Shown piece after piece: positions 17,692-24,880 of a DNA stretch of 64,000 bases. This DNA is from Flavobacterium suaedae (GTDB taxonomy: Bacteria > Bacteroidota > Bacteroidia > Flavobacteriales > Flavobacteriaceae): contig NZ_BMJE01000007.1 in assembly GCF_014642915.1 (NCBI RefSeq), positions 124,001 through 188,000 on the forward strand. Direction: 5' to 3'. Each line of letters opens with the position of its first letter. Within the stretch, counting starts at the first letter, position 1. Position numbers and translations under genes: made by a program. Below the pieces are notes generated by a model. The model saw only the letters and a list, made by a program, of their open reading frames with translations, was not told the DNA's origin and did not search any database.

Positions 17692-19122
17692 ATGCCGACA
17701 AGAAAAAAAACCAAAATTGTAGCAACACTAGGTCCGGCCTGTAGCAGCAGGGAGGTTATCAAAAATATGATAGATGCCGGTGTTAATGTATTCAGGATTA
17801 ACTTTTCGCATGCTGAATATACTGACGTAAAAGAGCGCATATCAATAATAAGGTCGCTAAATGACGAGTTTGGTTATAACACATCTATACTAGCCGATTT
17901 ACAAGGACCTAAACTACGTGTTGGGGTAATGAAGGAGGATGTAGTAGTAGCTCCCGGAGATATTGTTACTTTCCAAACAGCTGAAGATGTACCGGGTACT
18001 GCAGATAAGGTTTACATGAACTACAAAGAATTCCCGAGAGATGTAAACCCGGGAGAAAGAGTACTTCTTGATGATGGTAAACTAATATTTGAAGTTAAGG
18101 AAACCAATAAAGAAACAGAGGTTAAAGCAGTAGTAATACAAGGAGGTCCTTTAAAATCTAAAAAAGGAGTAAACCTGCCAAATACCAACGTATCGTTACC
18201 TGCACTTACCGAGAAAGATGTTAAAGACGCTATTTTTGCCGCTCAGGAAAAAGTAGACTGGATAGCACTTTCGTTTGTAAGAACACCAAAAGACTTACAA
18301 GAACTACAAGACTTATTAAAAGAACATACAGACCATAAAATTCCAATTATTGCCAAAATAGAAAAGCCGGAAGCAGTAGAAAACATCGACAAGATAGTTG
18401 CGTATTGTGACGGGCTTATGGTAGCGCGTGGCGACCTTGGGGTAGAAGTTCCTGCACAGGAAGTACCACTAATACAAAAGAAGCTTGTACACACTGCCAA
18501 AGCAGCACGTATACCTGTAATTATTGCTACCCAAATGATGGAGACAATGATTACAAGCCTTACGCCTACAAGAGCAGAGGTTAACGACGTAGCCAACTCG
18601 GTTATGGATGGAGCTGATGCCGTAATGCTTTCAGGAGAAACATCAGTAGGTAACTACCCTGTACAGGTTATCGAGAAAATGACCAGTATTATTGAAGCGG
18701 TGGAAGATTCTCCACTGATACAAGTACCGCAAGATGTACCGCAAATACGTACTAAACGTTACATAACAAAATCAGTATGTTTCCACGCGGCACAAATGGC
18801 AAACGATATTAAGGCAAAAGCAATTAGTACATTAACCAACAGTGGTTATACAGCTTTCCAAATATCAGCATGGCGACCAAAAGCACATATATTAGTATAT
18901 ACATCAAACAAAACAGTACTAACACAACTTAGCCTGCTTTGGGGTGTAAATGCTTTTTACTATGATAAAATGCTAAGTACTGATGAAACAGTAGATGATG
19001 TAAACGCAATGGCAAAAAACCATAAATATGTTGCCAAAGGTGATATGCTTGTTAACCTTGTAGCAATGCCGGTATTTGAAAAAGGTATGGTAAACACGCT
19101 TAGAATTAGCGAAATAGAATAG
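17692..19122 (+). CDS. pyk: Pyruvate kinase
   Basis: 476 residues. It converts phosphoenolpyruvate and ADP to pyruvate and ATP in glycolysis. The start KTKIVATLGPAC, active-site IIAKIEKPEAVENID (catalytic Lys), metal-binding MVARGDLGVEVP and the substrate loop ATQMMETMI are all present, and the C-terminal domain is complete. It follows the IPExxxVDY gene after four bases and ends at an intrinsic terminator at 19145-19179. Confidence 0.97.
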   Translation: MPTRKKTKIVATLGPACSSREVIKNMIDAGVNVFRINFSHAEYTDVKERISIIRSLNDEFGYNTSILADLQGPKLRVGVMKEDVVVAPGDIVTFQTAEDVPGTADKVYMNYKEFPRDVNPGERVLLDDGKLIFEVKETNKETEVKAVVIQGGPLKSKKGVNLPNTNVSLPALTEKDVKDAIFAAQEKVDWIALSFVRTPKDLQELQDLLKEHTDHKIPIIAKIEKPEAVENIDKIVAYCDGLMVARGDLGVEVPAQEVPLIQKKLVHTAKAARIPVIIATQMMETMITSLTPTRAEVNDVANSVMDGADAVMLSGETSVGNYPVQVIEKMTSIIEAVEDSPLIQVPQDVPQIRTKRYITKSVCFHAAQMANDIKAKAISTLTNSGYTAFQISAWRPKAHILVYTSNKTVLTQLSLLWGVNAFYYDKMLSTDETVDDVNAMAKNHKYVAKGDMLVNLVAMPVFEKGMVNTLRISEIE

Positions 19123-19144
19123 TTTTTAATTTATTATACAAGTG

Positions 19145-19179
19145 TAAAAAGCAGCCACTATTTAGTGGCTGCTTTTTTT
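19145..19179 (+). terminator. Terminator after pyk (copy 1 of a duplicated terminator)
   Basis: Stem AGCAGCCAC / GTGGCTGCT followed by seven T. The same hairpin with one C-to-T change (a G:U pair) recurs at 19741-19776, after the next gene. Confidence 0.9.
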
Positions 19180-19227
19180 GTTGAGATAATTAGTTATATT
19201 TACCATAATCCAAACTTTAAAATTATT

Positions 19228-19719
19228 ATGGCTGTTAAAAACAGACTATTAGTACTTTTATTCACGGTATTTGTTTTTCAAATTTCTGAAGCGCAGACAA
19301 TTGTTTTAGATGAAAATGATTCTATAGAGAATGCAGACTGTGCAGCCAAAATAAAAAAAGCAAAAGAAATGTATGCTGAAGTATTTAAATCAGAATCTTC
19401 GGTTGCTTATCGAAAAATTAAAAATGATTTTTACTCTAAGCTATACAAAGGAACAGATTTAAATAATGCCGAAGGTGCAACTTGTATTGAAAGAACACTG
19501 AATTGGATTGAGAATAGCATTGAGCAGACAGCCTTTCAAAACTTTGAAGAAGCAAAAAATATTTGGCAAAAGAAAACGGAAGCTCGAGAATTATTTGAGA
19601 AAGAAAGTGCTGAATTACATAAGTACTTGAAAGAATTAAATAAAACCTGCCCCAAGCAAGATTGTCAACAGCTTTATTTGGATTTAATGGAGGAATATGG
19701 TAACGAGTTTTTCTTGTAA
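19228..19719 (+). CDS. Hypothetical secreted protein
   Basis: 163 residues from the ATG at 19228; the longer frame from 19165 starts inside the pyk terminator and is rejected. A signal peptide (NRLLVLLFTVFVFQISEAQ) precedes a charged, helical, Lys/Glu-rich mature part with four Cys (ADCAAKIK, TCIERT, TCPKQDCQQL). No family recognised. It lies between two near-identical terminators. Function unknown. Confidence 0.65.
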   Translation: MAVKNRLLVLLFTVFVFQISEAQTIVLDENDSIENADCAAKIKKAKEMYAEVFKSESSVAYRKIKNDFYSKLYKGTDLNNAEGATCIERTLNWIENSIEQTAFQNFEEAKNIWQKKTEARELFEKESAELHKYLKELNKTCPKQDCQQLYLDLMEEYGNEFFL

Positions 19720-19740
19720 CGGTTAGATAAAAATATTCTT

Positions 19741-19776
19741 AAAAAAAGCAGTCACTATTTAGTGGCTGCTTTTTTA
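19741..19776 (+). terminator. Terminator, copy 2 of the pyk terminator
   Basis: AGCAGTCAC / GTGGCTGCT stem (one G:U pair) after a seven-A run, followed by six T; loop and flanks match copy 1 at 19145-19179. Confidence 0.9.
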
Positions 19777-19897
19777 TATAGAAAGTTTTCAACAGTCTTA
19801 AAACACACTATTTATATAGAGATTTCCCTAATGATGGGTCAAGTCTCAATCTTGAAAGTGTTAATAACTCAAAAAAAGAGTGCATTTAAAATTGTCG

Positions 19898-19945
19898 TAT
19901 ATTTGTATAAAATAAAAAAGCCATGAGTTGCAGCTCTGGCTTTTC
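19898..19945 (+). promoter_or_regulatory. TATATTTG box followed by a terminator-like hairpin
   Basis: TATATTTG at 19898-19905 matches the -7 consensus, but no TTG lies about 20 bases upstream. AAAAGCC / GGCTTTT (19915-19943) forms a stem with inner GAG/CTC pairing. It lies in the 600-base gene-free stretch 19780-20378. Purpose unclear. Confidence 0.35.
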
Positions 19946-19963
19946 TTACATTTTAATTATAAA

Positions 19964-20100
19964 ATGGATAGTATTGTATTATCCCTCTTACTAATCTATT
20001 TAATTCTACGAAAAGTAGATTAGTGAGTTAAATATCGGTAAAGTATAGTAGCCGATATTTGTAATTCATTTAACCGTCTGTTAGTAGCAGGCGGTTTTTT
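19964..20100 (+). ncRNA. Candidate structured small RNA carrying a 19-codon hydrophobic ORF
   Basis: Three hairpins follow one another: 19987-19998 with 20016-20027 (12 bp, one G:U), 20030-20038 with 20052-20060 (perfect 9 bp) and 20074-20080 with 20088-20094 (7 bp, one G:U), the last followed by six T. The ATG at 19964 opens MDSIVLSLLLIYLILRKVD, which ends at 20023 inside the first hairpin. This may be a small regulatory RNA, or the mRNA of a type-I-toxin-like or other small membrane peptide. No homology is known to me. Confidence 0.4.
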
Positions 20101-20151
20101 ATTTTAATATAGATACAAAAGTAATAACAAAAACAATAATAAGCAAAACAA

Positions 20152-20201
20152 TTTATAAATCATTCATAAACAAAAAGAAGTTTATAAATTTTTCATAAAC
20201 A
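20152..20201 (+). repeat. Direct-repeat pair TTTATAAAT-N3-TTCATAAACA
   Basis: Two 21-base copies (20152-20172 and 20181-20201) start 29 bases apart, close to three helix turns. Related half sites in the opposite orientation follow at 20249-20266. They lie 120-220 bases upstream of the PfkB gene and look like a regulator-binding cluster. No regulator is known. Confidence 0.45.
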
Positions 20202-20324
20202 ATATAAACCCTTATCAATACAGGCTTTTCTTGTTTGTTTTTAAGTGAGTTTATGAATTTATGAAATTTTATCTAATTCTGTTGGGTAGGTTTTTTTTGT
20301 GTTTATTCACTTATTCTAAACATA

Positions 20325-20355
20325 TTGCATCGCTCCATTTTAAGCGTTATCTTTG
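20325..20355 (+). promoter_or_regulatory. Promoter of the PfkB kinase gene
   Basis: TTG at 20325-20327, 20-base spacer, TATCTTTG at 20348-20355. It matches the Bacteroidota housekeeping promoter. The start codon is 23 bases beyond the box. Confidence 0.75.
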
Positions 20356-20378
20356 CCGTTTAATTTTTAACCCACATT

Positions 20379-21314
20379 ATGAATAAATTACTGATTGTAG
20401 GCACGGTAGCTTTTGATGCAATAGAAACTCCTTTTGGAAAAACAGATAAAATACTGGGCGGTGCAGGAACCTATATAGGGCTTTCGGCATCATTCTTTAA
20501 ACTTAATCAGGCAATCGTTTCGGTTGTGGGCGAAGACTTCCCTCAGGAATATATAGACTTGTTAACCGACAGAGGTATTAACATAGACGGTCTTGAGGTG
20601 GTAGAAGGCGGTAAAACTTTCTTTTGGAGCGGACGTTACCATAACGACCTAAACTCTCGCGATACACTTGATACACAACTTAATGTACTGGCTGATTTTA
20701 AACCCGTAGTACCACAGGATTATAAAAATGCTGATGTAGTACTTTTAGGTAACCTACACCCAATGGTACAAATAAGCGTGTTAGACCAAATGGAAGAAAA
20801 ACCAAAACTGGTAGTACTTGATACTATGAACTTTTGGATGGATTGCGCTTTACCGGAACTTAAAGAGGTTATAAAACGTGTAGACGTTATTACAATAAAC
20901 GATGAAGAAGCACGCCAGCTATCAGGAGAATATTCATTGGTAAAAGCAGCAGCTAAAATACGCGAAATGGGTCCTGAGTATGTAGTGATTAAAAAAGGGG
21001 AGCACGGTGCTTTACTTTTCCACGACAGGCAGGTATTCTTTGCGCCTGCACTTCCGCTGGAAGAGGTATTTGACCCAACAGGGGCAGGTGATACTTTTGC
21101 AGGAGGTTTTGCAGGATACATTACCCAAAGCGAAAACATCTCTTTCGAGAATATGAAAAACGCCATTATATATGGTTCAAACATGGCATCATTCTGTGTA
21201 GAGAAATTTGGTACAGAGCGAATGTTGCAACTAACAAAAGAAGAAGTGCTGGAACGCCTGCAACAATTTAAAGCGCTCACACAGTTCGATATATCATTGG
21301 ATGACGAAGAATAA
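20379..21314 (+). CDS. PfkB-family sugar/nucleoside kinase
   Basis: 311-residue ribokinase-fold kinase. The N-terminal glycine pair lies in KILGGAGTYIGLSASFF, and the C-terminal signature DPTGAGDTFAGGFAGY holds the catalytic base D238. The substrate (ribose, adenosine or another nucleoside) cannot be fixed. Position directly upstream of amidophosphoribosyltransferase hints at nucleotide metabolism, but a terminator lies between them, so this is inference. Promoter at 20325-20355. Confidence 0.88.
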   Translation: MNKLLIVGTVAFDAIETPFGKTDKILGGAGTYIGLSASFFKLNQAIVSVVGEDFPQEYIDLLTDRGINIDGLEVVEGGKTFFWSGRYHNDLNSRDTLDTQLNVLADFKPVVPQDYKNADVVLLGNLHPMVQISVLDQMEEKPKLVVLDTMNFWMDCALPELKEVIKRVDVITINDEEARQLSGEYSLVKAAAKIREMGPEYVVIKKGEHGALLFHDRQVFFAPALPLEEVFDPTGAGDTFAGGFAGYITQSENISFENMKNAIIYGSNMASFCVEKFGTERMLQLTKEEVLERLQQFKALTQFDISLDDEE

Positions 21315-21317
21315 AAA

Positions 21318-21345
21318 TTAAGGCCTCATTGTGGGGCTTTTTTTA
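21318..21345 (+). terminator. Terminator after the PfkB kinase gene
   Basis: Stem AAGGCCTCA / TGGGGCTT with a short loop, then T-run. Confidence 0.8.
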
Positions 21346-21376
21346 ATACATAAACAACAACACAACAAACGAATAC

Positions 21377-21389
21377 AGGAGGAATTTTT
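21377..21389 (+). promoter_or_regulatory. Strong Shine-Dalgarno of the amidophosphoribosyltransferase gene
   Basis: AGGAGG at 21377-21382, seven bases before the ATG at 21390. It is one of the two canonical Shine-Dalgarno sites I noticed in this window. Confidence 0.75.
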
Positions 21390-23288
21390 ATGAGCGACGC
21401 TATTAAACACGAATGCGGTATCGCAATGCTTAGGCTTTTAAAGCCATTAGAGTATTATCAAGAAAAATACGGTTCAGCTTTTTACGGTATACAAAAAATG
21501 TACCTGCTTATGGAAAAGCAACACAACCGTGGGCAGGATGGTGCCGGTTTTGCCAGCATTAAAATGGATGTTGAGCCCGGGCAACGCTACATAAGCCGTA
21601 TACGCTCTAATCAGCAGCAGCCCATTCAGGATATTTTTACCCAAATAAACGGCAGGATAAGCGAGGAGATTAAGGCACACCCTGAGTATAATGATGATAT
21701 GAACCTGATGAAAAGCCAGGTGCCTTATGTAGGTGAGGTATATTTGGGTCATGTACGTTATGGTACATTTGGTAAAAACAGTATAGAGAGCGTTCACCCT
21801 TTTTTAAGACAAAATAACTGGATGCACCGTAACCTTATTGTGGCGGGTAACTTTAACATGACGAATGTTAAGGAGCTTTTTGACAGTTTGGTAGAGTTAG
21901 GGCAGCACCCTAAAGAACTTGCCGATACGGTAACGGTAATGGAGAAAATAGGTCACTTTTTAGATGATGAGGTGGCTGAACTGTATAAGGACAGTAAAAA
22001 CGAAGGCTATACCAAGCAAGAGGCTTCAAGAATTATATCGGACAGGCTTAATGTAGCCCGTATATTAAAACGAGCGTCTAAAAACTGGGATGGCGGTTAT
22101 GCTATGGCAGGACTTTTTGGTCATGGTGACAGCTTTGTGTTTAGAGATCCTGCGGGAATACGCCCTGCATACTATTATAAAGATGATGAAATTGTAGTAG
22201 TAGCTTCAGAGCGCCCTGTAATACAAACAGCATTTAATGTACCTTTTGAAGAAGTAAAAGAGCTTGAACCGGGTAATGCTATTATTGTAAAACGCAGCGG
22301 AGATGTTTCAGTTAACGAAATTATCCCGTCTACAGGTAAAAAAGCATGTTCTTTTGAGCGTATTTACTTTTCTCGCGGTAGTGATGCCGAAATATACCAG
22401 GAGCGTAAAAACTTAGGTAAACTGGTATGGCCGCAGGTGCTTGATGCTATTGATAAGGATACCGATAACAGTGTATTCTCCTATATACCGAATACTGCTG
22501 AAACATCGTTTTACGGAATGGTAGAGGCAGCACAGGATTTCCTTAATGAAAGGAAGAACAATGCCATACTGGAAAACAGGCATACATTAACTGAAGAATC
22601 TTTAAAAGAGTTACTTTCGGTTAAAATACGTACGGATAAAATTGCTATTAAAGATGCAAAGCTGCGTACGTTTATTACGGAGGACAGTAGCCGTGACGAC
22701 CTTGTTGCACACGTGTATGACGTTACCTATGGCGTTATTAAGACGGAGGACAACCTTGTTATTATAGACGACAGTATCGTGCGCGGAACAACGCTTAAAA
22801 AGAGTATTATTAAAATGATGGACAGGTTAGGACCAAAACGTATAGTAGTAGTGTCATCGGCACCACAAATACGTTACCCTGACTGTTACGGTATAGATAT
22901 GGCTAAGCTGGAAGGTTTAGTGGCATTCCAAGCAGCTTTAGCGTTACTTAAAGAGCGCGGAATGGAAAATGTTATTGAAGAGGTTTATCAAAAGTCTAAA
23001 GCGCAGGAGAACCTTGCGGATAATGATGTGGTTAACTATGTAAAAGAAATATATGCGCCGTTTACCGATGAGGAGATTTCGGATAAAATATCGCAATTAT
23101 TAAAAACGGAAGAGATTAATGCTGAGGTTAAAGTTATATTCCAGAGTGTTAGTAATTTACATAAAGCGTGCCCTAAAAACCTTGGTGACTGGTACTTTAC
23201 CGGTAATTACCCCACACCGGGCGGTAATAGGGTTGTAAATCGTTCATTTATAAACTTTTACGAGGGTAATGATGCAAGAGCATACTAA
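21390..23288 (+). CDS. purF: Amidophosphoribosyltransferase family protein (PurF-like, long form)
   Basis: 632 residues. The N-terminal glutaminase (Ntn) domain carries C9 in HECGIAMLRLL, which would become N-terminal after removal of an 8-residue propeptide. LMEKQHNRGQDGAGFAS and GHVRYGTFG are typical. The C-terminal phosphoribosyltransferase domain has the PRPP loop VIIDDSIVRGTTLKKSI. PurF makes 5-phosphoribosylamine in step 1 of purine synthesis. This is the long Bacteroidota form, well above the ~500 residues of E. coli PurF, and a second, standard-length purF may exist elsewhere, so function should be treated as likely rather than proven. No terminator of its own is seen before the RNA array. 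Confidence 0.85.
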   Translation: MSDAIKHECGIAMLRLLKPLEYYQEKYGSAFYGIQKMYLLMEKQHNRGQDGAGFASIKMDVEPGQRYISRIRSNQQQPIQDIFTQINGRISEEIKAHPEYNDDMNLMKSQVPYVGEVYLGHVRYGTFGKNSIESVHPFLRQNNWMHRNLIVAGNFNMTNVKELFDSLVELGQHPKELADTVTVMEKIGHFLDDEVAELYKDSKNEGYTKQEASRIISDRLNVARILKRASKNWDGGYAMAGLFGHGDSFVFRDPAGIRPAYYYKDDEIVVVASERPVIQTAFNVPFEEVKELEPGNAIIVKRSGDVSVNEIIPSTGKKACSFERIYFSRGSDAEIYQERKNLGKLVWPQVLDAIDKDTDNSVFSYIPNTAETSFYGMVEAAQDFLNERKNNAILENRHTLTEESLKELLSVKIRTDKIAIKDAKLRTFITEDSSRDDLVAHVYDVTYGVIKTEDNLVIIDDSIVRGTTLKKSIIKMMDRLGPKRIVVVSSAPQIRYPDCYGIDMAKLEGLVAFQAALALLKERGMENVIEEVYQKSKAQENLADNDVVNYVKEIYAPFTDEEISDKISQLLKTEEINAEVKVIFQSVSNLHKACPKNLGDWYFTGNYPTPGGNRVVNRSFINFYEGNDARAY

Positions 23289-23368
23289 TTTGTGTATTTC
23301 ACCGATTATTTTGTGCTTTTTGTCTATAGCGTTTGTAGAGTAATATATGTTGCTATACATTTGCTTCA

Positions 23369-23452
23369 AATAGCATTAGTAAAAGTAATTTTACGGTATT
23401 TTTTGGGGGCAAGAAAGCGAAAACTATCCGGTTTTCGCTTTCTTCATTTTTA
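23369..23452 (+). ncRNA. Array unit 1, predicted small RNA
   Basis: Promoter: TTTG at 23332-23335, 20-base spacer, TACATTTG at 23356-23363. The transcript would hold the ACGGTATTT core, a G5 run at 23405-23409, and a perfect 14-bp hairpin (23411-23424 with 23431-23444) followed by an imperfect T-run. It may also end purF read-through. Confidence 0.65.
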
Positions 23453-23578
23453 GGCGGTTCTGTTCCGTTATATCCTTTATATATTAAAACTTCCGATTTC
23501 TGCGCATTTTAACGGTTTTATCAGTTTATTTATCGATTAAATATTACATATAAATAATGCATAATTATATTTACTGTG

Positions 23579-23653
23579 AATAGCAAGTAAAATTAATTTT
23601 TTACGATATTTTAGGGATAATAAAAGCGGGAACAGAGTTTCCGCTTTTTTTTA
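23579..23653 (+). ncRNA. Array unit 2, predicted small RNA (degenerate)
   Basis: Weak -7 box TATATTTA at 23566-23573, core TTTTACGATATTTTAGGGATAA with only three G, and an 11-bp hairpin (AAAAGCGGGAA / TTTCCGCTTTT, one G:U) with eight T. Likely decayed or weakly expressed. Confidence 0.5.
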
Positions 23654-23764
23654 TTTAAGGCGTCTTCAATACTTATCTTTATAGTAAATTCACGTTTTAT
23701 CGTTTTTTATAAACAACTTATCTAAAATAATTGTAGCGCCTTAATCAGAGTTATATTTTTAAAT

Positions 23765-23875
23765 TGGTTTAAGTATAGAGGCAAGCTATAATAATAAGTA
23801 GTGAGTTAAATTTTTACATTATTTTTGAAAATAAAAAGGGCATAATTTGGTGAAACAAATTTTGTCCTTTTTTAT
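23765..23875 (+). ncRNA. Array unit 3, predicted small RNA (most divergent)
   Basis: TTG at 23731-23733, 18-base spacer, TATATTTT at 23752-23759. The core is eroded (TTTTTACATTATTTTTGAAAATAA, G-run lost). The terminator hairpin 23835-23849 with 23856-23870 has mismatches but keeps the CCTTTTTTT-type tail. Confidence 0.4.
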
Positions 23876-24050
23876 TGTTATTATATTTTACAGTAAATTA
23901 TAAGTTTTTATAACCGTTCGTCTACAGTAAAACACATCTTATCGACAGTTAACCGTCATTCGTCTATACTTGGCAAGTACTTTAACGTGTATTTGTGTAG
24001 TTCATCTAAAAGAATTGTGTGCAGTATTATCAGCATCTATATTTGTCCTG

Positions 24051-24138
24051 AATAAATAGCACTAGTAAATTAATTTTTACGGTATTTATAAGGGGGATAA
24101 TAAAAAGCGGAACCATGCTAAATGCGTTCCGCTTTTTT
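24051..24138 (+). ncRNA. Array unit 4, predicted small RNA
   Basis: Promoter: TTG at 24015-24017, 20-base spacer, TATATTTG at 24038-24045. Conserved core with G5 at 24092-24096. Perfect 12-bp terminator stem AAAAAGCGGAAC / GTTCCGCTTTTT (24102-24113 with 24126-24137), 12-base loop. Expected length ~88 nt. Confidence 0.75.
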
Positions 24139-24297
24139 ATTGTTAGCCTGATTATATAACTACTAAACGGACGGTAAATACCAGTCATCCCTTTATTATG
24201 GTTAATAGTCTATAGGATTTGTGTACTTTAACGATTTTTACAAGCTGTTAGTCTAAAAAAATTGTGTACAGCATTATCAGCATCTATATTTGTCTTG

Positions 24298-24388
24298 AAT
24301 AAATAGCACTAGTAAATTAATTTTTACGGTATTTATAAGGGGGATAATAAAAAAGCGGAGCCATGTAAAATGAGCTCCGCTTTTTTGT
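24298..24388 (+). ncRNA. Array unit 5, predicted small RNA
   Basis: Promoter: TTG at 24262-24264, 20-base spacer, TATATTTG at 24285-24292. G5 at 24339-24343. 13-bp stem 24349-24361 with 24374-24386. Relative to unit 4, one A:U stem pair has become G:C on both sides. Same 12-base loop length. Confidence 0.75.
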
Positions 24389-24552
24389 TGTTTACTGTTT
24401 TATATTTCTTCAAAAGAGTTTACCAATTCAAAAGTACAACTTCTCTATAGTAAACGCCTGTTTAACTGTACTTTTTACGTGCTTTAACGTGTATTTGTGT
24501 AGTTCATCTAAAAGAGTTGTGTACAGTATTATCAGCATCTATATTTGTCCTG

Positions 24553-24643
24553 AATAAATAGCACTAGTAAATTAATTTTTACGGTATTTATAAGGGGGAT
24601 AATAAAAAAGCGAAACCATTTAATATGAGTTTCGCTTTTTTAT
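24553..24643 (+). ncRNA. Array unit 6, predicted small RNA
   Basis: Promoter: TTG at 24517-24519, 20-base spacer, TATATTTG at 24540-24547. G5 at 24594-24598. 13-bp stem 24604-24616 with 24629-24641. Relative to unit 4, one G:C pair has become A:U on both sides. Confidence 0.75.
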
Positions 24644-24725
24644 TGGTCTATTTTCTGACAGAAAATTCATTACTAAAATAAATAAATATTTGTAAGTTAA
24701 ATACTTTTAATCTACTTTTGCAAGT

Positions 24726-24802
24726 AATAGTATTGGTAAAATTTATTTTTTACGGTATTTTATTGGGGGAGAAAGCGGAGACATTTGTTTCCGCTTTTAT
24801 TT
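24726..24802 (+). ncRNA. Array unit 7, predicted small RNA
   Basis: Promoter: TTTG at 24689-24692, 20-base spacer, TACTTTTG at 24713-24720. Core TTTTTTACGGTATTTTATT, G5 at 24765-24769. Stem AAAGCGGAGAC / GTTTCCGCTTT (one G:U) with a short T-run. Confidence 0.65.
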
Positions 24803-24830
24803 AAAAAATAAATGTTTATATATCTGCATA

Positions 24831-24860
24831 AAAAAGGGAGCCTTATAAGGCTCCCTTTTT
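24831..24860. terminator. Bidirectional terminator between the array and the superoxide dismutase gene
   Basis: Perfect 30-base inverted repeat (AAAAAGGGAGCC / GGCTCCCTTTTT around TTATAA), serving the minus-strand dismutase gene and the end of the array. Confidence 0.9.
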
Positions 24861-24880
24861 ATTTATAAGTATAAGGTTTA

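Larger units (their letters stand above)
23332..24800 (+). repeat. Tandem array of seven small-RNA units
   Basis: Seven same-strand units lie in the gene-free stretch between purF-like and the superoxide dismutase gene. Unit pitch is 170-290 bases. Six share the core TTTTTACGGTATTT with small changes, and five of these carry a G5 run. Each ends in a hairpin plus T-run. Units 4, 5 and 6 are nearly identical over ~110 bases, including the promoter. No ORF is conserved among units. See the individual units. Confidence 0.8.

Noticed and set aside
20101..20280. A/T-rich repeats near 20.2 kb as a replication origin with DnaA boxes
   Set aside because: No TTATCCACA-type boxes were seen, and neighbouring genes are not dnaA or other origin markers.
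24102..24140. Short ORFs starting at ATG inside the unit 4 hairpin loop
   Set aside because: ATG is followed by different frames in each unit (ATG TAA in unit 5, no ATG in unit 6), so no coding is conserved.
23332..24802. Repeated units of the array as a CRISPR array
   Set aside because: The unit pitch is 170-290 bases and irregular, repeats are not identical short direct repeats, each unit has its own promoter and terminator, and no cas gene is present.
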